Assembly: GCA_029641185.1 (NCBI GenBank)
Contig: JAPWGK010000005.1
Coordinates: forward strand, 1,054,001-1,118,000
DNA from: Pseudofabraea citricarpa
Taxonomy: Eukaryota > Ascomycota > Leotiomycetes > Helotiales > Dermateaceae
Reading direction: 5' to 3'
Length of the DNA stretch: 64,000 nucleotides
Positions within the stretch are counted from its first letter, which is position 1, and each line of letters opens with the position of its first letter. Under the pieces are notes generated by a model that saw only the letters and a list, made by a program, of their open reading frames with translations, made no database searches and was not told the origin of the DNA. The translations under genes and the position numbers were made by a program. Of this stretch, positions 59,962 through 64,000 are shown one piece after another.

Positions 59962-60380
59962 ATAATTCTTATATAAGTTACTTAAGATATATATTATATA
60001 CTTACTTTTCTTATATATATTTTACTTACTTTATATTATAATTTATTAACCTAGATTATATAATTAGAAATTTACTAAGTAAAATAAATTATATATAACT
60101 TATCTTATATATTTACTTACCTAAGAATATATATAATAAAGAATACCTAGAGAGTAAATACTAGTATAATAAGAAGGATTACTTATAGCTAGCTTCTTAT
60201 ACTTTCTTTCTTTTCTTTTCTTTTTCTTTTCTTATACTTAGATCTTTTATTATTAATTAGTTATATTAATCTTTTATTTACTTTATATTTTATAAGCTAT
60301 AATATTATCTAAGTATTACCCTTTTACTTTTATTCTAATAAGAATAATAAAGATATATATAAACTTATAAAACTTTTATA
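59962..60380 (+). repeat. LTR-like repeat copy B
   Basis: Direct repeat of copy A at 59452, offset 510 bp; retains more C and G than copy A. Confidence 0.7.
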
Positions 60381-60479
60381 TTTTATTATATAAAAATCTA
60401 AAACCTTAGATTTACTAAAAATTATAATAATATATAATAAACTAGAACCTCTAGAACCTAGAATATATATAATAATATA

Positions 60480-60895
60480 TTATTATATTAGATACTTATT
60501 AGTTATAATAAGAGAATAAATAAAAATTATATCTAAGATATTATTATAATATATAAAATATAAAGTAAATAAGAGATTAATATAACTAATTAATAATAAA
60601 AGATCTAAGTATAAGGAGAAAAGAAGAAAGAAAAGGAAAGAAAGTATAAGAAACTAGTTATAAGTAATTCTTCTTATTACGCTAATATTTGCTTTCTAAG
60701 TATTTTCTATTATACGTATTCTTAGGTAAGTAAATATATAAAGTAAGTTATATATAATTTACCTTACTTAGTAAATTTCTAGTTATATAATTAAGATTAG
60801 TAAGTTATAATATAAAGTAAATAAAATATATATAAGAGAAGTAAATATATAATACGTATCTTAAGTAACTTACGTAAAAACTATAATATTACCCT
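60480..60895 (-). repeat. LTR-like repeat copy C (inverted)
   Basis: Reverse complement of copies A and B, seen from the CTTAAGTAACTTACGTAA end (near 60870) and a matching purine-rich middle (60615-60650). Placed directly before the minus-strand pol relic, so it is probably its 3' LTR. Confidence 0.65.
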
Positions 60896-60999
60896 CTCTC
60901 TAAGCGTCTAATTTTTATATTAGATAAGATTTATCTAGATATCTAAAGTAAAAATCTTTTAGAATTTCTTATACGTTTTTAAAATTTTTTATTAGATAT

Positions 61000-63900
61000 T
61001 ATTCTAGATTTAGTAATTATTATATTTATTTAACTTTATAAAAAACTTTTCTTCTAATTATCTTTACGTTCTTAATATCTTTTACTTCTTATTTATTATT
61101 TCCTTTTATATTAATTAAGAAAGATTTAGTTTCTTTTTATCTAGGTAAAAAATCGTCTAGGTTTTTATATAATAAGTTAAAATAAAATACGAGATAAATC
61201 TTAAGTCCTAGTAATAACTTTACTTTATAAGAGCTTAGTTTAATTTTCTTCTTAATCTTATAAAACCTTTTATTTTTATATTCTAGTTTTTATAAAAGTT
61301 TTTATATTTAGATATTTTTTATTAAGATATAAACTTTATCTCCTAGTTTATAGTTTAGTATAAGTAATTATTTCTTATTTACGTATTTCTTTATCTTATT
61401 TTAGGATTAAGCTATTTCTTTATATATAAATTTCTAAGTATCTTTTATTTTCTTTACGAATTTTATTACTTATTTTTCGTCTAATTTAGTTTTTATTAGT
61501 TATATCTAATCGATTTTAGTATTTTCTTAATTAAAATTTATTCTTAGTTTATATTCTTTATTTACAAAAAATAATATAATCTTTATATTTATAGATTAAT
61601 ATTCGTTTCTTATAAATTTTATTATTAGTAGGATTTAACTTTAGTTATCTTATAAGTAATTAGTATAAGCTCTTAGGTAGTATTTTATTTTCGCGTTTAT
61701 TCTTTTTATCTAGCTATTTATCTCTAGGTATATTATTATAAATAATTAAATATTAATTTCTAATATCTTATAAAACTTTTTTTATATCTTATTTATAAAT
61801 TAAGAACTTTTATTAGAAATATAAGTTATAAGTAATTTATAATATTTTTATATATTTTTTAGGAATAACTTAGTAGTTTCTTTTACGCTTATTTCTTTAT
61901 TTTTATATTTATAAAGAATATAATATTTTTCTTTTAATAATCTATAGATTATAACTAATATAATATTAAATTTATTATTTTCTAGAAGTTTAGTTATAAA
62001 GTTTATAAATATATAATTCTAAGATTTATTTAATATTAATAATAACTCTAGGTATTCTTAGTAAATAATATTATTTAGTTTAGACTTTTTATAAATATAA
62101 TAATTTCTAATATATTAATTAAGATCTTTATTTATATTCTTCTAGATATAATTATCTTATAAAAGGATTAATATCCTTTCTTAGCTAGGATATTTAATTA
62201 TAAGTTCTTTATATATTTTCTAAATTAATTTTATTTTATAAGCTTCTAAAACCTAGACTTAATTTTTATAAAATAAGATATTATCTTAATCTTTATAATA
62301 TAACTTAGGAATATTCTTTATTAGTTTATTATCTCTTAAAACCTTAAGAGTTTCTTAGTAAAACTAATTATTTTTTTATCTTTTCTAGATATACTTAGGA
62401 ATCGTTTATTTTATTCTTATAACCTAAATATATAAGTTAAATATTTCTAGAGTTTTTTTTCTATTAATTTTACTTTTAAGAAAAATAATTTATATTTATT
62501 CTTTTTATTAATCGTTTAATTTATTTTATAATCTATCTTAAGATCTTCTAGTTAGAATATTTACTTTCTTGTTTTATTTTCCTAGTTTATAAATAATTTA
62601 GAAATTAAATTCTAATAAAAATTTTATTTATCTAGCTTATCTTCTTAATAGTTTCTTAGTAATTATAAAATATTCTAAAGTCTTATAATCTAAGAGTATT
62701 TATATAAGTAAGTTTATTCTTTAAAGTTTAGGTTTTTATTTCTTAAAATATTTAATTATTACTAAGAGTTTCTTATTATAAATTTTATAATTATATTTAG
62801 TTAATAGGAATCTTCTAGAAAAGAATATTATAAGATATAAAAGTTCGTTTTCTTCGTATTAAGATAATATTCTTATATTAATATAATCTAATAAGTTATA
62901 TTTTATAATATATTACTTATTTTTATTAAAATACGTAAGTATTAATACTAAGATAATTATCTTTTTTAGTTTTTTAAAAATATTCTAATATTTATTATTC
63001 TAGTTAAAGTCTTTTGTTTTTTCCTCTTTTTTACTTAAGTTATTAATTAGAGAAAATATTCTAAAATAATTCTTAATAAATTTTTTATAAAAATTTATAA
63101 ATCTAATAAAGCTTTATATATCTCTTAAATTCTTAGGTATTTCTTATTCTTAAATATCCTTAATCTTATTAGGATTTATTCTAATTCCTTTTATATTAAT
63201 AATTAATCCTAAGAATTTAATTTTATTTTAATAAAAAATATATTTCTTAATATTTATTTAAAGTTTTATCTCTTATAATTTAATTAAGACTTTTCTAATA
63301 TATTTTATATATTTTTCTCTAGTTATATTAGTATAAATATAAATATTATTAATATAAAATAAGATAAAATTATTAGAATATTCTTAGAATATCTTATTTA
63401 TAAAGTTCTAAAATATTAAAGATTTATTAATTAATCTAAAAGGAAATACTTTATATTTATATAAGTTTTATCTAATACGAAAAATAATAAGCTTTTTATT
63501 CTTTTTAGTTTAAAATCTAATTTTATTAAAAATATATTTAATATTTAGTTTTAATAAGAACTTAGTTTTTCTTATTTTTACTAGAATCTTATCTATTAAA
63601 AGTAAAAGGTATTTATTCTTTTTTATAATTATATTTAGCTTTTTATAATTAATATAAAATCTTAATCTTTCTCTAAGCTTTCGTATAAAAAAAATTAGTA
63701 ATAAGTAAGATATCTTATTTATATTAATAAAACCTTTTACTAATTATTCTTTAATATAAGTTCTAATAAGTTCGAGCTTCTCTTAAGATATCTTATATAA
63801 AAAAGTATATCTAAGATTTATTTTTCTTATAAATTTAATATAATAATCGTAGTTTTTATATAATAATAACTAGTTTATAATCTTTTTTAAGAATATCTTA

Positions 63901-64000
63901 ATTAAGTCTTATAATTCCTTTAGAAAATATTTCTTAATATTAACTTTTTCTTTAATATTTCTTTATTATTATTTAATAATATTTTTTAGGAAAATAATAA
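61000..64000 (-). mobile_element. RIP-destroyed Ty3/gypsy retrotransposon pol relic
   Basis: Read on the minus strand, 63.4-62.9 kb gives a stop-riddled line that can be matched, block by block, to the end of a gypsy reverse transcriptase and the start of RNase H: a position like the end of the RT palm, then the 'PTPKN.KELRSFLG' region around 63.18-63.14 kb, followed by the thumb and connection. Only the general order is visible; nearly every Gln, Trp and Arg codon is lost. The integrase should lie at about 62.4-61.4 kb but I cannot confirm it. The element runs off the window. Confidence 0.6.

Larger units (their letters stand above)
58185..64000. other. AT-saturated RIP block to window end
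   Basis: From about 58.3 kb, C+G falls to a small fraction; no usable ORF exists on any frame. Contains the LTR-like copies and the gypsy relic listed below. Composition changes sharply at the edge of the last gene. Confidence 0.85.

Overview
The window comes from a filamentous ascomycete (Pezizomycotina). Its genes carry several 45-110 bp GT-AG introns with CTAAC/CTAAT-like branch sites. It encodes fungal-specific families (Zn2Cys6 regulator with fungal_trans domain, UNC93-like transporter, Kre9/Knh1-like GPI protein, SRPK-like kinases), and it contains AT-saturated blocks typical of repeat-induced point mutation (RIP). A leotiomycete is my guess; nothing here proves the class. All gene models below were spliced by hand from splice signals and reading-frame continuity.

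Layout. 0-7.3 kb: a small oxidative cluster of a Baeyer-Villiger monooxygenase (5' truncated by the window), an UNC93-like MFS transporter and a convergent Zn2Cys6 activator whose promoter carries a CGG-N11-CCG palindrome. 8-24 kb: mixed genes, namely a GPI-anchored wall protein, a large unknown protein, a C2H2 zinc-finger protein with a duplicated N-terminus, two small fungal-family proteins, an APH-type phosphotransferase, a GNAT acetyltransferase and a DszA/NtaA/SnaA-type FMN monooxygenase. 24.2-28.9 kb: a 4.7 kb gene-free, partly pyrimidine-rich stretch leading into a 965-residue single-pass membrane protein with an EGF-like domain. 32.7-34.7 kb: a peroxisomal (C-terminal AKL) 4-coumarate-CoA-ligase-like enzyme.

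35.5-50.3 kb is an accessory segment. Three SRPK-like kinases share intron positions and phases. They are interleaved with small orphan genes, a secreted GMC oxidoreductase and an AT-rich RIP island at about 39.4-40.4 kb. 51.5-58.2 kb holds an unknown possibly mitochondrial protein, an alpha/beta hydrolase and two or three unknown small genes. From about 58.3 kb to the end the DNA is almost pure A+T. It contains three copies of a roughly 0.4 kb LTR-like repeat and, on the minus strand, the wreck of a Ty3/gypsy pol region.

Functional picture. The enzymes (BVMO, LLM-type monooxygenase, GMC oxidoreductase, CoA ligase, esterase-like hydrolase) fit degradation of aromatic, ketone or ester substrates, but they are not all one operon-like cluster. 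The most unusual part is the kinase/orphan-gene segment between two RIP islands.
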